Origin: Echinometra lucunter
Lineage: Eukaryota; Echinodermata; Echinoidea; Camarodonta; Echinometridae
Direction: 5' to 3'
NCBI GenBank assembly: GCA_029962745.1
Contig: CM057151.1
Location: 39,938,943-40,002,942 of the forward strand
DNA length: 64,000 nt
Shown here: positions 36,457-48,935 of the stretch, one piece after another
How the letters are laid out: each line of letters begins with the position of its first letter
How positions within the stretch are numbered: position 1 is the stretch's first letter
Notes under the pieces: generated by a model
Told to the model about the DNA's origin: nothing
What the model saw: the letters and a program-made list of their open reading frames with translations, nothing else
The model's database searches: none
Program-made: the position numbers and the translations under genes

Positions 36457-37557
36457 TCATGAACTGAGAACAGTCATGTCAGTGCTTTCAAAGCATGCGT
36501 TGTTGTGATTGGTGACTCGTTTCCTGGCAGTCACCACACTGTTTTTGTACGCCGAGTAGGTGCTCCTTGGGCCATCCCTTCCCATTTCGCTGGATGGTCG
36601 ACAGCGTAGAGTGTGTACCAACGCTCGGCGGTAACTTGTACTCAAGACGTACACCACGACCGGGTTGAAGCAGGTGTTCAAGAAGGCCAAGATGAAACGA
36701 ACCTGGCGGAACACATGCGCGACAGTATTGTGAGAGGTGTTCCTATAGTCAAAAGAGTACTGAAACCACATGGAGTACGCAAAGTAAGGCAACCACGAGA
36801 TGCCAAAAAAGACGGCTATTGTCAGCAACATGATGGCAACACGACGTCGAGTGTTGAGCTGCGGGGCCGCACCGGGCTGACGCTCTCCCGAGAATCGAGA
36901 CGTGCTTAGGATGAGAGTTCGCGACATCTTGGTGTAGAAGAAAGTGATGGTGACTAGTGGTATGACATACATAACAATGAAACGGAATGTTTCGTGAATT
37001 AATGCTGCCCTGCTGAAATGTGGCAAATAAAAGCACGATGTTGAACTTGGCATGTATGCGATTTTCATGATTGGAATGGAGAGCGCGAGCGACACGACCC
37101 ATATGATGATCACGACAAGAGATGTCTTGAGGTGGGGTGACATGGTGCTGTTGTCTCCTACAGGACGAGTGATGGCACAATAGCGTTCAATGCTTCCTGC
37201 CATTAGCGAGTAGACACAGACACCTTGAGAGAGTACCTGCATGCTGTTACTCAGCTTACACATGACCAGCCCAAACTGCCAGCAGTGGTGGACCTCGTGC
37301 TCCGCATGGAACGGCGTCGACACCAACAGATGGAGCATGTCTCCGATGGCCAAGTTGAGCACCAGGATGTTCGGAGCGGTGTGGAAATGTGAATACCGTA
37401 GCACCACTACAACTAGGCTCAGATTCGCGAAGAACCCAAAGATGGCGACTAAGATGAGAAAGAAGGGACCCCACAGCTTGTCCCAGTTGGCCTCGCAGGG
37501 CGGTTCCGTCATGTTCACGAACATGCTGGACCAGCTCACAGAGCTGTAAGACTCCAT
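36457..37557 (-). CDS. Rhodopsin-class peptide GPCR (bombesin/endothelin/CCHamide receptor-like)
   Basis: This gene encodes a 366-residue seven-helix receptor, predicted to sit in the plasma membrane and signal through G proteins. Seen in the translation: N-glycosylation site NMT at 15-17; TM1 about 31-54 with N45; TM2 about 62-84 with PNIL and LAIGD (D73); TM3 about 96-126 with C100 and an ERY motif (124-126) in place of DRY; TM4 with W153; a second disulfide Cys at 175; TM5 with P200; TM6 with SWLP (254-257) in place of CWLP; TM7 ending NPVVVY (298-303). The NP-plus-three-residues-Y spacing, the W-x-FG and CKL before TM3 and the PNIL...GD.LH pattern are as I know them from bombesin, endothelin and CCHamide receptors. 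That family placement comes from memory, not a search. The ligand is unknown. The coding region is a single exon. The ATG at 37557 has a strong context (A at -3, G at +4); the stop is TGA. Base composition is clearly more GC-rich than the flanks. No neighbouring gene is visible. Confidence 0.93.
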   Translation of the reverse strand: MESYSSVSWSSMFVNMTEPPCEANWDKLWGPFFLILVAIFGFFANLSLVVVVLRYSHFHTAPNILVLNLAIGDMLHLLVSTPFHAEHEVHHCWQFGLVMCKLSNSMQVLSQGVCVYSLMAGSIERYCAITRPVGDNSTMSPHLKTSLVVIIIWVVSLALSIPIMKIAYMPSSTSCFYLPHFSRAALIHETFRFIVMYVIPLVTITFFYTKMSRTLILSTSRFSGERQPGAAPQLNTRRRVAIMLLTIAVFFGISWLPYFAYSMWFQYSFDYRNTSHNTVAHVFRQVRFILAFLNTCFNPVVVYVLSTSYRRALVHTLRCRPSSEMGRDGPRSTYSAYKNSVVTARKRVTNHNNACFESTDMTVLSS

Positions 37558-37588
37558 CGTAGTCGGGGGGTGGATGGTGGTTGTGGTC

Positions 37589-37612
37589 CTAGGAAAGTGC
37601 AGAAGAAAAATA
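37589..37612 (-). promoter_or_regulatory. Probable 3' splice site in the 5' UTR of the GPCR gene
   Basis: Read on the minus strand, a pyrimidine-rich tract of about 20 bases ends in TTTCCTAG followed by G, a textbook acceptor. The proposed exon starts at 37588, 31 bases before the ATG at 37557, so a 5'-UTR intron is likely while the coding sequence itself is uninterrupted. I could not identify the donor or first exon, which would lie at higher coordinates. Confidence 0.5.
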
Positions 37613-37708
37613 CAAAGGACGTGAAAAATTACAAAGCTAATTGATATCTATTTCGACATATATAACAAAGAGGTCACGAAAGGTATGTACAAATCAATTA
37701 ACTCATAA

Positions 37709-37756
37709 ACGATATATATATATCTATATATATGTATATATATATATATACATATT
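37709..37756. repeat. (TA)n microsatellite upstream of the GPCR
   Basis: This is an imperfect TA dinucleotide tract of roughly 48 bases, broken by single C and G positions. It lies about 150 bases upstream of the GPCR start, probably inside the proposed 5'-UTR intron. It is strongly self-complementary. Confidence 0.8.
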
Positions 37757-37759
37757 AGT

Positions 37760-38280
37760 TCAAGGTAGTTTTAAAATGTTTCTGTTGTTAAAAATATTAG
37801 ACTGAATATAAAAACATAAAATCTCAGTGCTGAATATCTTTAGACGATATGTGATTGAGTGTGTGCGGGGGGGTGCGTGTGTGCGTGCGGGTGTGTGCTG
37901 TGTGACAGAATTCGGAGGAGGAAGGGGCGATCTTCCCTTACTCCCCTCACTGCATGAATATGATAGCAGAATTTTTTTAAGCGTTTTCATTAACATGATT
38001 AAGGAAAGTCAGTGACGTTAATGTTCAAATCATAATAGTGTTTGTTATCTTATGATTTGATCAGATTTTTTTTTAAAATGTAACTTAGAGGAAATTCCAG
38101 ACACTCTACTGCAGTAAAACAGTACTTTTGATGGGAAATATGTCAAATAAAACTGGAAATCACAATTCTGATAAATGAAAATAATAACTGACTTCACTCA
38201 TTAAATCAACGCAGAAGTAAAGAAATTGTGAATATGCAACAAGCAGAGAGTTTGGAGCTTAGCCAAAAAGTGATTACATA
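37760..38280. other. Upstream flank of the GPCR; nothing else recognised
   Basis: A GTGTGCG-type tract lies near 37860-37900. No donor or first exon for the GPCR could be singled out. Confidence 0.4.
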
Positions 38281-38282
38281 TC

Positions 38283-38540
38283 TGTCATGTTGCTTTCGGG
38301 CATTCATGTTTCTACCTTGACCGGTTATCGAGTAATACAGTGTACTTGTAATCTCGTTTTATCCAATACACAACAGGAATACAGTAATAAAGTAAATCAA
38401 TAAAGAAAAATATGTCATGTAGCTTCTCGGGCATTCATGTTTCTAACTTGATTTTCTATCGAGTAATACAATGCACTTGTAGATCTTTATATCAAATACA
38501 CAACAGGAATAAACAAAGCAATCAATAAAGGAAATAGTCA
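38283..38540. repeat. 130-bp tandem duplication
   Basis: Two copies begin TGTCATGT at 38283 and 38413 and share GGGCATTCATGTTTCTA, TATCGAGTAATACA and ATACACAACAGGAATA. Divergence is moderate. Confidence 0.85.
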
Positions 38541-41500
38541 CGTAACTTCTTCAAGTACAGTTTTCTTAATAAATTCCATATCCGTATACTATGCTTGTCT
38601 TATCCCATGCACCCATTCTCAAAATGAATCTGACCTTTAATAACATATATAAATAATTTGATAGTGGCCTGTTAACTCATACGGATAGCTATAAAGTGCA
38701 GCCTTGGTTACATTCAACTTGATTATTCATCTCCTCGATGTAATTTAGAGAATAATACGCATGCCGTGGCTCCGTCAAAGAGCCATTTCAAGTCGATTTT
38801 TGTCCTTGGTGAACCTGATCTGACAGTGTCCATACGGCTATGTTGTTACCAGGTTCCATACCCCTTTGTTTTGCACGACCCATAGTAAGTAAGTGGGTAC
38901 TTGTTTGATATTCCTTGAACGCTGGAGGCGTCGTTTAGGTGAATTATTTTGGACCACTTTGGGCATGACTTTGTGGACGAAGGGAACATAATGAAAAGGC
39001 CAATAAGGAGATGGTCTAAAATTTGAACTAAAAGGTGGGTCCAGAAGGTAAGTTTTTTAAAAAGATTCTTTTTTTGTAAGATTCAGATTTACAGAATGTA
39101 TATATTCATAGAAAGTAAATATTTCTATGTATTCAAGCATAATTATTGGGAATATGCTAGATTTTCATGTAGGCGAGGGTGTGTGAGCCGGGCAGTTCAA
39201 TGCTCAATGCTCAAAGTTCAATGCAACAGTACTTGGAATATTGGTAAGAAGTCTTTGCCTGCAAGGCCCCGTACTTTTCATCCTTCAAGCGATCACAGTA
39301 CTACAGGTACAGTATAAGATACATTCATATCTAGCAATCGTTGGATTATGAATGAACGTGGTTTGAATTAAAACTAATCAAACAAATTAAAAAACAAACA
39401 AACAATGAACACCCATTAGCCCGGAAGTGACATCACAGAGGAATCCAAATATTATGGATGCTACGTTTTTTTTTTTTGATCGGTGGAAACTTATATAGAG
39501 GTATATGGTTGGAAGGATCCCAGCACTGGTGTGCTTAGTTGACTTTAAACCTTATCGGAGGAGGAGTGTGATTTCATGGTCGATTGCATCTTCTGAGCCG
39601 CCCTACTAGTTACAGCTGACTGCTGAATGAAAATAACAACATTGCCGTGAGCAGTAACCCTGAAGAAGAGGAAGTCTTCGGCGAAGCACTCTTTTCCGTC
39701 TACAACATGGAGGAGACAGCGCTGCAACGCGCTGTACCACGCATCCTCAGCTTTTTAAGGGAACAATTTCAATTATAATTTCCTGCATTGGCCGTGGTAT
39801 CTGCGGTGGTGACACATATTCAAACCATGTATGATGAGACAAATCAGATCGTTATTCAAAAGAGCCGCTCGCATACCCAAGCAGATCAGCTTTGCAATGA
39901 TATCAATCGCTCTCGACTGATCACTTATTGTTTTATAGATGTCCTATAAATTAGTTCAGCTTTAATCGAATGCTTCCAAATGTTGACCTGGCATGGATCT
40001 CAGATCAATTGTTTCCATACTCTTCCCGTTCGTTTCCCTCAACTTCTTCCAAATATGAAATGGGCTTGGGCGTTGTAAATGTCAGAAGTGAAATAGGCTT
40101 GGGTATCGTAAAAGTCAGTTCAAATTACGTGATGATACGGTATACCGGCAAAGTGCACCAGCCTGCGGCTTTAATAACCCTCATTCTCGGAGCCATTCAT
40201 AAGCCTGCAGGCGTTTTCCATTATCATGCTTCATTCAACAACTAAAGGAGAAGTAACATTATAAGGCACAGGTGAATGTCTGAGTAAAACAAAGGAAGAA
40301 ATGACTGAGTGTTTTGCGCGACCCAATTTGACCGGGGTCGTGTTCTAGCTAGGAGAGACCCTGACTTATAACCCTTTTGTAATTGAATACAAGCAGGGCG
40401 TACAGCTGATATTTACTATAGATTACAACATAGTCTTCACGTCTACTCGACATTTGCTGTTTTGGTACAAACGGAGTAAAACAACAAGGGCATAATTATT
40501 AAAGGGAACGAGGAAGGGGATGATGAAAGTATGGGGAAGGGTTTTGTCCAATAAAATGAATACCTAATAAAATCTTAAAAAGTGGTTCTTTATTTCAGCA
40601 TGGGGATCCTTTTGATGGAGCGTTCTTGAGACCCTTTTAAAGGGCATTAATTTTTCCTGGTATAGTCTCTGATGATCAAGCACTGGTAAGAAAGCACAAA
40701 CAAGGCAGCTGACTTTTATCTACGTTAGATCTGAACATACTCGTCAGCTATTGTCATATCCATGTTAGTGAAGAAATGTTTATGATCCTGTGATGGGGTC
40801 GTAATGGCTTCTAAGATGCACCTTTTGGTCCATTTTGTACGATGTATCCCCCTGCATTGTGTGGCAGTTTAGTGCTTCCAAAATCCATTCGAAAGCATTG
40901 GAAATAGCATTAAGAGATAATTTGATTTGAATGCTTGACCAGAGTCATGTTCTGGCTGTCTGGAGGTCTGACTGACCGCTGCAGCTTGTAATTTGCAACC
41001 AGCCCGCTGGTTACAAATTACAAGCATCAGCGCACCTGATATCTCTGACATTTTGCTAAAAAATTTCCTTAGCGTAGTAACCGATGTATCTGGCTCATTT
41101 GGTTATTTCAGGATCATATTCCTGGCGATGCTGGATACATTAGCTTAGGAAAAGAGGGTAGAACAGAACATTCTCTGGATTTGATTTTTTTTGTATGACC
41201 CATTTTGGATGAGAGTCGTTTTCTGGCTTCCTTTTACCCTAGCTAAGCCCTGATGGGGAAAATACAAGCATTTGGTGAATCTGATCTCTCCGGTATATTA
41301 CAATTTTTATATGCAATTTTCTTGAAATTAAGATTTGGGAAAGTGATCGTTTGGTTGTTAATTTTGTATTTCATGGTCTCAATTCCTACGACAACCTGCG
41401 CTTTTTGGCACTGCGTGAATTATCATGGCATCTTTAGGGCATTAAGGGCCCGTGTTTCCAAGGAATCTGCGAATCTACATTTCACAGGTCTTTACACGAC

Positions 41501-43090
41501 CAGTTCTAGGCTGGATTTTAGTCTGGCTGGGAAGATTCTTAATTTCTAACCCGCTGGTAACGCAATGTACATGGTATAAGCAGGGGAAAGCTGAAATTTA
41601 TGGAAAACTGCTACATAGACTTCTTGTTTGTTCACTGTTCTAAGTAGTCCTGTGCATATTACGTGGACCGCGATAGCTACTGTCACCTCTCCATTTATGC
41701 CGTTCGATGCACAATTTAAAGAAAACAAAGTTTTACGGTTCACCTCTCTTATATTTTCGATGTTATATCTGAATATTCATTTTTCATTAAACAAATTATT
41801 GCCAAGCATTTTTATGTTGGTTTCATCATGTTCATACAGTGAAAATATTCCATAATATGTATGAGAGTAACAAAGAAACATGTTGTACTTTTTGTTATAT
41901 TATTTTGGTCTCATAAGAAGGAGTAAACCGTGCTGGAGATTAATTATGCTCTAGCTAAATGTATATTTTAACTGCCAAAAAAAATGAATTTTCATATCAT
42001 TCATCAATTTTTGAACAGTAGCCTCCACAAAGTTATCTGATTTCTTTAACATTAGCAGCGCTACGTCCGTTGCGCTTTACCCATAAGTTTTCATAGCCAA
42101 CGCCATACCTGGAGGTTGTCATTTCAAATTTATTTCCTATGCTAGGAAGTAATCTCCTTGTGTGAGTATAGTAACTGTTGTTTTTCTTATCACTCCTAGT
42201 TTTTACACGTATGGCGTATTAACGGACATGACACCATGACGGACCACATGGTTCTGCTAATACAACTGAAATGGGATATTCTTAAAATATATAAGCTTGG
42301 AAAAGGGAACAAAATTGTCAAGTCCGTTCCACGTCCGTTTTGAGCCCCAAGAAGTGGGTTTTTCATCAAACTATATGGTAGCAGATTCCGTCCCAGAGGT
42401 CACGTAAATTCCACAGTTCAGAGCGTTATAAAATTGTTCGTCACATTTTCTCTTCATGTATCAAGTAAAATATTGTTAACTATGTTGTGTAAGTCCCTGA
42501 TATTCAAATAATTATGCCAAGTAATCTATGAGAACTATTCAGAAACAAATAATTCTGCTCTATGATCTCTTGACATTAAAAATGATCTGAATGTCATGTT
42601 ATTTACGCTGGAACTGCCCAAATCAAACTTGCGTATATAACTCATGTCGTATTTCAGTTTCATGTCTTACTCACTGATGAAGTCATATTCTTCCCATGTT
42701 GTGAAGTTTAACAAGAGATTGGAACGTTACTCACCATGGAACCTTGTTAGCTCTTATGATTGATCATTACATTTTGCTAAAATTAGGCCCCTAGTGCTGT
42801 CTACATCAAGCTCATTAATTACAAAGGGGAAACACGTACTGTTGATTTATTTTATAACGACCATGGGGCCATGATGGGAATTGCTTCTTGCCTGAGGCAC
42901 CCTAAGCGTTCGAGCCTGAAGAGAATCCGATAATTAGCTGAAACACCTGTTACAGCTGGGGCCCGAGTAAAGAACATGCTAAATGTAAATACATCAGTGA
43001 AACTCAATGACTTTACTGGTGCTTTAATTGGGCACATGTTATCAGTGTATCGTATTTGACCTCCGTTGGTCTTGATCAATACTAGCGATA
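38541..43090. other. No gene; one strong hairpin
   Basis: Mostly unique AT-rich DNA. The 98-residue open frame at 41253-41549 (+) has hydrophobic stretches but no recognisable family, and no splice context was seen. The only structural feature is the hairpin at 40984-41025. Confidence 0.5.
40984..41025. repeat. 20-bp near-perfect hairpin
   Basis: GCTTGTAATTTGCAACCAGC pairs with its right arm with one mismatch around a 2-base centre. The flanks add CGCTG/CAGCG pairing. The loop is too short for a normal microRNA precursor. Confidence 0.85.
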
Positions 43091-43097
43091 TATAGCA

Positions 43098-43140
43098 GTG
43101 GTAGATGTAGAGGGGTGCAAGAGGTGCGCGCACCCCTCAT
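43098..43140 (+). mobile_element. hAT-like end fragment
   Basis: GCAGTGGTAGATGTAGAGGGG, starting a few bases upstream near 43095, and the following GGTGCGCGCACC palindrome resemble the CAGTGGCGTAG-type ends of hAT elements in animals. No opposite end found. Confidence 0.3.
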
Positions 43141-43234
43141 CTTTCTTCGGGAATACCCATAGCATGTAAGTTCAACATGCATACCTTATTTGCTATTCGC
43201 CACCTCTTTTTTTTTCGAACTCCATAGTAGGAAT

Positions 43235-43510
43235 AATGAAACGTGCCCTTATTTTCATAATTCCGCAAAACGCATTATTAATTCAACTTAGGCTAACACT
43301 AGTACAAGTCAGATGTAACGGCAGGAACAGTCATAGATTGTCGATTCAAAATAAGCATGTAAAGGAATATCAGTATTGTAATCTTCAGTTTTACCAAAAT
43401 ATTTTTATACTCCATTCTACGAATGTGCCCCTATTTTTTATGAGCTTGCAAAACGCATTATTTAGTCAACCTTTCCAAGCACTACCATTACAAGTGAGAT
43501 ATTACAGTTA
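43235..43510. repeat. Diverged ~185-bp tandem duplication
   Basis: Segments with GTGCCCYTATTTT, GCAAAACGCATTATT, TCAAC and TACAAGT occur in the same order near 43245-43310 and 43428-43495. Confidence 0.65.
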
Positions 43511-44420
43511 TGAGTATAGTAAAATGTGAATGCAAGAGATTACCATTTTTTTAATATTCACTTTTATCGAACTCTTTCTTGTACACAGCAATAGTACTTA
43601 AACTTTCACAATATGTGGATCTTTTTTCCTGATGTTTTCTGCTGCTATATACACATCCAACAAGTGATGGCTTCAATATTGTGACAAACTAAGCGCAACC
43701 GTAAATGCTCAGCTCCGTAGTAGGAATCATCGGAAACAAGCGTAGCACGGTATGGCACAAAAAGTAAATCAATTTATCTTTAAAGAGAATGTTGAATTTT
43801 GAAAAGAGAGAAAATCCTTCCCAGTCTTTTATGTCAAACGTCAAAGAATATTACAAGAAAAATTGTATCGTGAAAAGGATTTCCCTTCAACCACCTCGGG
43901 AATCTCATCACCACCATTAAGTGTTAGCATTTATCAAACTTACAAACAGCTTCCTGATTGAGGTGATAAAAAAAAAACTGCTATTAGATAGCCCTCAGCT
44001 GGGAACTTCATCCAATCAATAAAATGGCATGGATTTTTATCGTCTCGATTAAAGTTCCTTGGTTTTCTTAGTATTCCAGCTGTGGTGCTTATCTTGATCA
44101 CATTGTGAGGCGGTTGTGTCACTTCATATGATTTCTTGATTTTCATTACATTTTACTTCATCATTTCTAGTTTTCAGTAGTTCAGCTCGTTACAGGTGTT
44201 GTCATTCTTTGTGCATTCAAAAAGAAAAGAGATGAGATATTGAATTGTATAACTATAACTCTAGCGAAACAGAAATGTTTAAGAAAAACCCGGGCCTTTA
44301 TGATATGTCATATAATTCATTTGATTGATTGGAAATATTTCTGTTGTGTTAATGAAATACGAAACGGTGATATCACGGTAGCAAATCGATAATTAATCAT
44401 GGATGGGGGGGGGGGGGTGG
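43511..44420. other. No gene recognised
   Basis: Unique AT-rich sequence with a G run at about 44405-44418; nothing supportable. Confidence 0.5.
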
Positions 44421-44730
44421 GAGGGTTGTGTTTAACAAAGCTGTGTGTAAGGTTTCGCATGACTTTAAGAACGATTCAACCATGTGAACTATGAGGAGCC
44501 AAATGGAATGCCAAAAGTTTTTTCCTCTTGTTTTAATAAAGAGAGACTGTATTTCCCATGATCTTAATCAATTTGTTAGAAAAATTATACTTCACATTAG
44601 TATTTTTTTTTTATAATCTTGATCTAAATAGATATAGCAACTTTAGCTTATGCGATTAAACTATGCTTGAGAATCCCATTTGTCCTTCCATATTCAAGTT
44701 ACTTTGCGCACAGCTTTGTGAAACACACTC
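44421..44730. mobile_element. Foldback MITE, GTGTTTMACAAAG family (copy 2)
   Basis: The left end GTGTTTAACAAAGCTGTGTG is mirrored by the right end (GTGTTTCACAAAGCTGTGCG in reverse complement). Interior pieces ATGCCAAAAGTTTTT and CCATATTCAAGT also occur in the element at 56721-57012, placing both in one family. Confidence 0.8.
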
Positions 44731-47700
44731 AGGTTAATAAAGGGGGAAGGTACACATTCAAGGCCAGGGGGACTCCTAACTGAAAGCAGTGGTCCCTATT
44801 CTTTCCTTGTTATTTGTCAAGTTTTCTCCCATAATTCAAAGGTAAAAGTGTTCGGCGCATAGTTGAATAATTTCTAGATTAACGTCCTGAAAAAAATATT
44901 GATTTGACTCTGTCTCTGACAAGTTTGACTGTCAAATGTTATGTAATGAAAACAAAGGTGTTTCTATAACAAATTATCATGGCTGATAAACTAGAAATAT
45001 TTTCGGAAACATGGACAACGCTTACTCAGGGACAATCCGGCAGACATGTACACTCTGCATAATCTACATTACAGACGACACATATTTGCACGATCGATGT
45101 CCACGCATATTTTCACGACTGAGATCCGTATGATGTGTTTATTTTATCAGAATACACATCTCTTGCCTGGTACATGATGTGACGCCTTAATTTCTTTTAA
45201 AAGGGACATTTCTACTTTGCAGACGTTAACAGATGGCATCTCTCATGTAAACTGTACCAGAGAGTGATAAAAAATGAAAGACATCCAAGGCGCTCATAAA
45301 CTCGAATTATTTTTCTTGACACTTCTTCATAGTAAAAGGCTACTTCTCCAACCGTGAGTAAGCTGTCCACCCACACCACAACTGGAAATAAAGGATAAGC
45401 ATGGTTAATAATATAATCCTGGTAATATAAAGATCCTATGCTGTGAAGGCATGTCACTGAGGACATTAGAACCTTAACTTTCCAGTTAGTCCCGAACTTT
45501 CACCCGCAGCCATTTTTTTCGGTTGCAAATGTCAACTTAATTTCTACCGGATGAATGTTTGAATGTTTCAAGAATGCTTTCAATCTTACTCGTTGTAATT
45601 AAGCCTTGATAAAAGACAAGAAGCGCCACGCTTATTTTCTTTCCAAGCATAATATTTGGGGCGCCGATAATGATTTGGTTCAGAAAATAAGCAATGCATT
45701 TAATGCACTTGCCAATTTCAGAGTATATTATGTTTGGTTAGGCCCGGATGATGTGCAGCAAATTGACAATTTCGGCCCGTAGCAAGTAAATCAAATAGTG
45801 GGAATGGTACGACGCCATGCAACCGCACTTTGTCATTCCATATTATCATCATCTCTCAGTTTCCTCTCATACATAACGTTTCTGTTTCCCCAAAACGATA
45901 GAGTATTTCCATCGCTCTGTTTTAAAAGTTTTCTCACACCCGTCCCCTAAAAGTTCGATATGTTTCTTAAAGGTAAACTGTGGTAGTGTTTCTTGCAGTA
46001 GATATCAAGAAATATTCTGATCCGATAGCATATGAAACTGACATCTTTGTCTCACTTGCATGGTTGTTCAAGCCATTTGAATTTAATTGATTCTTGTCAT
46101 GTCTCGTTATGTCTATATGTAGCGTTATTTCATCCATTGCTAAAATTATTTCCCGCTGTCTCATTGCACTCTTTACACACATTTTCCTCAGAGAGTGAAA
46201 AAAAAGACAACCATGAAAACGTGATGCATGCGGGATACCTGCCACTAATTTCATGAATTACATATAATGGAATAGAAACCGGATTTGAAGTAGGGAATGA
46301 ACCCCTTTTCCAGGCCTTGTGTCTTCCTAAGAGTTAACGTTCCCTTTTCCAGTGTTTGAGCATGAATGTTCAGCAACTGACGTGACTTGGCATACAAATA
46401 GACGATTTTTACAGGAGGTTCTGTCCTTTTGCGACGTCTCTATACTCTTAAGATTGGTATTTGCTCCTTGGGAATTCATTTAGCTCACCAAAGAACCTTT
46501 GAGGAATCAACGAGGCTGGCATTTTGTTTTTGCCTCGTATTCACAGAGGTAATTTCAACCTAAACCGCTGTTCATGACTTCGTAATAGCTGACGATGGAC
46601 AACCGGACAGGGTATAGAATAAATGCTTTAAATATTTTTTTCTTCTTTATGACAAAGACGAAATAGGGTCATTCCTCTTTGCGAGCATTTCAACCACTTT
46701 AGCCAAGGACAATTTGTATCTTTTGGCTTACCGAAGTGCCGTGGTATAAGGTGCTGGAAACATGGTTTTGTTATGAACCACCTTCGCAAATTTGGTTTAA
46801 GGTTTTAGTTCAAGGATGTGCACTTACTTTTTTCCGTGAATATGTTGATCGAAATCATTTTCTGCACGCTTTGTATATCCAGATGGTTTTGGTGGGTAAG
46901 TTGCGCAAGTTTTATTGAAATATCAATCACGTATAAAGAAATATAATCATGATTGCTCAGTAATTTCTTGATCAAAGTGATTTGTTCCATAAAGATTTTT
47001 AAAAAAATCAAATTTCTACAAAAGACCGATCTGAATAACCTACTACTTTAGCCACTGCTTTCATAATAAAACTATAATTTGTTTTGCGGAAGAATTTCAG
47101 ATAAAGTGTACTTTGCGAACAGACGTGAAATAGGTTCCTGCGATAGCAAACAGTGTAGTTTCATCATTCTCATAATGCCGTTTCAAAGCATGTGATGCTT
47201 TTTATCCATTTTGTGATTTCCTATGTATATGTCTCTTTCAAAACAATTCGAGTAAGTAAAGTTATGGTAATTATATATTTCTTCTTTTGAGGACAGCCCA
47301 ATTTCTTTATTTCTCTTTTAGGAATAGGAGCCGAAAGATGAAAAATAGTGAAATAGCATCACATATCTGAAGATGAGTAATCAAACTTGGTTTTCTAAAA
47401 TAAGATGACGTTGTGAGGCAAAACTGCCCAAGAAAGGAATTTTCTCGTTATGGATGTAATTCTGCTTCCCCTGGTTTCACATTTCATTACTTTAAAATGA
47501 CATTTTATGACTGACAATGTTGCAGAGTGATCACGTTGTGGTTTTTAAGTCAGTGCGAACGCACTTTTTTTCTTCAGAATTGTTTGTAACCACGCTAAAG
47601 TTCTTATAGTAACGAGTCCGTGCAAACTTACTGTGTGTCTTGTGACGACCTCACACAATATTCTCTTATATGGCCACTTAAAAGGATTTACAAAGTAAAG

Positions 47701-48114
47701 TTTCAGCTGATAGTAAAAACCCCTCTAATATCATGGCAACAGAGAAGTTATATTCTCCTTTGAAACTTCTTCTAAAAGATTTTTTTTCTTTAGTTTGCTA
47801 AGTTTTCTCCTGCCTTGGCAATTTAAGAAATTATATCGAAGAGAATTTCTTCAGAACAATATGAGCCGCAAGATTCCGTAAAATACAAATATAAAATCAT
47901 GTACATAAACATAGATGTCATTTTTAAAAGACCCCTCAGATATGAAAAATGATGAAGATAGTACCCGTAAGATAGCCCTAAGAAATCTGGCGTTCTTGGA
48001 TCACGCAATTTACTGTCATTTTCCTACAGATTAGTGCTGCAACCTTGTTACATATAATTGTCTGATTGTCCTAGATACTCTCTCCGCTGAACGTAGATTT
48101 TGAACGCAAAATTT
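44731..48114. other. No gene recognised
   Basis: AT-rich unique-looking DNA; short frames on both strands show no domains or splice context. Confidence 0.5.
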
Positions 48115-48332
48115 AGCGTAGGCATGGTAGAGGTAAACATTTTACGTAATAAGTTTTCTTTTTTGTTTCAAAATTACAAAATTTCTTGGAAAAGGAAATA
48201 TTCTTTTCACGTTCGTTAATTCAGCGTAGACAAGGTAGAGGTAAACATTTTACATAATAAGTTTCCTTCACTTTTTTGTGTCAAAATTACGAAATTTCTT
48301 GGGGAAGGATATTTTTTTCACGTTCGTATAGG
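48115..48332. repeat. 108-bp tandem duplication
   Basis: Two copies start AGCGTAG at 48115 and 48223 and share GGTAGAGGTAAACATTTTAC, ATAATAAGTTT, AAATTTCTTGG and TTTTCACGTTCGT. Confidence 0.9.
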
Positions 48333-48689
48333 TGTTACACCTGTCAGCCTTCTGCATGGTCGATGTGATCAGCTCGTATATTTATTATCTTTTACATTCA
48401 AGGAAAGTTTTGATTTAATCCCCGGCTCAACTGGAAGGCAACCATCCACTTCCAAACCACTTCATGACAACTTTTAATCAAGATTGAAAACTGAGTAGAC
48501 TTTCCAAGAACAAAAGAAGGGAAAAATGAGAAACAAAAAACAGGGAAGGAGCGAGGAAGAAATTAACTGCCCGTATCGAGAATTAAAATGTGGAAGTTAA
48601 AACACGCAATTTAATCAGCCGTGCAGGTACGATGTTTACCTTTATCCTGTTACCAGGCATTTCTTTTTGTTCGACGTTTTGTTGTTTTT

Positions 48690-48935
48690 AATTTCGCGAG
48701 GCTGTAGCAGTAACAGGAGCCGGGTAGAAGGAAGCATACGGCAAACATGGCGTATGTAACTCAAGTTGCAACGCTACTGTTGCAATCTCCGCAAAGCCTC
48801 CATCTGCTACTGTCCCACTTTCTCGCGTCCCTCCAAGCGAAATATCCCCAAACCAGCAGGTTGCAGGATAGTTCAAATGCTTGTCATTCGCTTCAGTTAC
48901 ACCCATTCATTTGATTCAAAGGAATACAGGTAAAA
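48690..48935 (+). other. GC-richer patch with a 55-codon open frame and a possible splice donor
   Basis: In otherwise AT-rich DNA this patch opens ATG at 48747 (AAC before, G after) and runs 55 codons to a TGA at 48912. It begins MAYVTQVATLLLQSPQSL, a Leu-rich helix-like segment. A good donor, ACAG followed by GTAAAA, lies just after, near 48929. An antisense frame (48688-48906) is equally open. I recognise no family; it may be a first exon on either strand or chance. Confidence 0.2.

Noticed and set aside
40984..41025. Hairpin considered as a microRNA precursor (also 23311-23347)
   Set aside because: The loops are only 2-3 bases and the stems are nearly perfect and short; they fit palindromes or foldbacks better.
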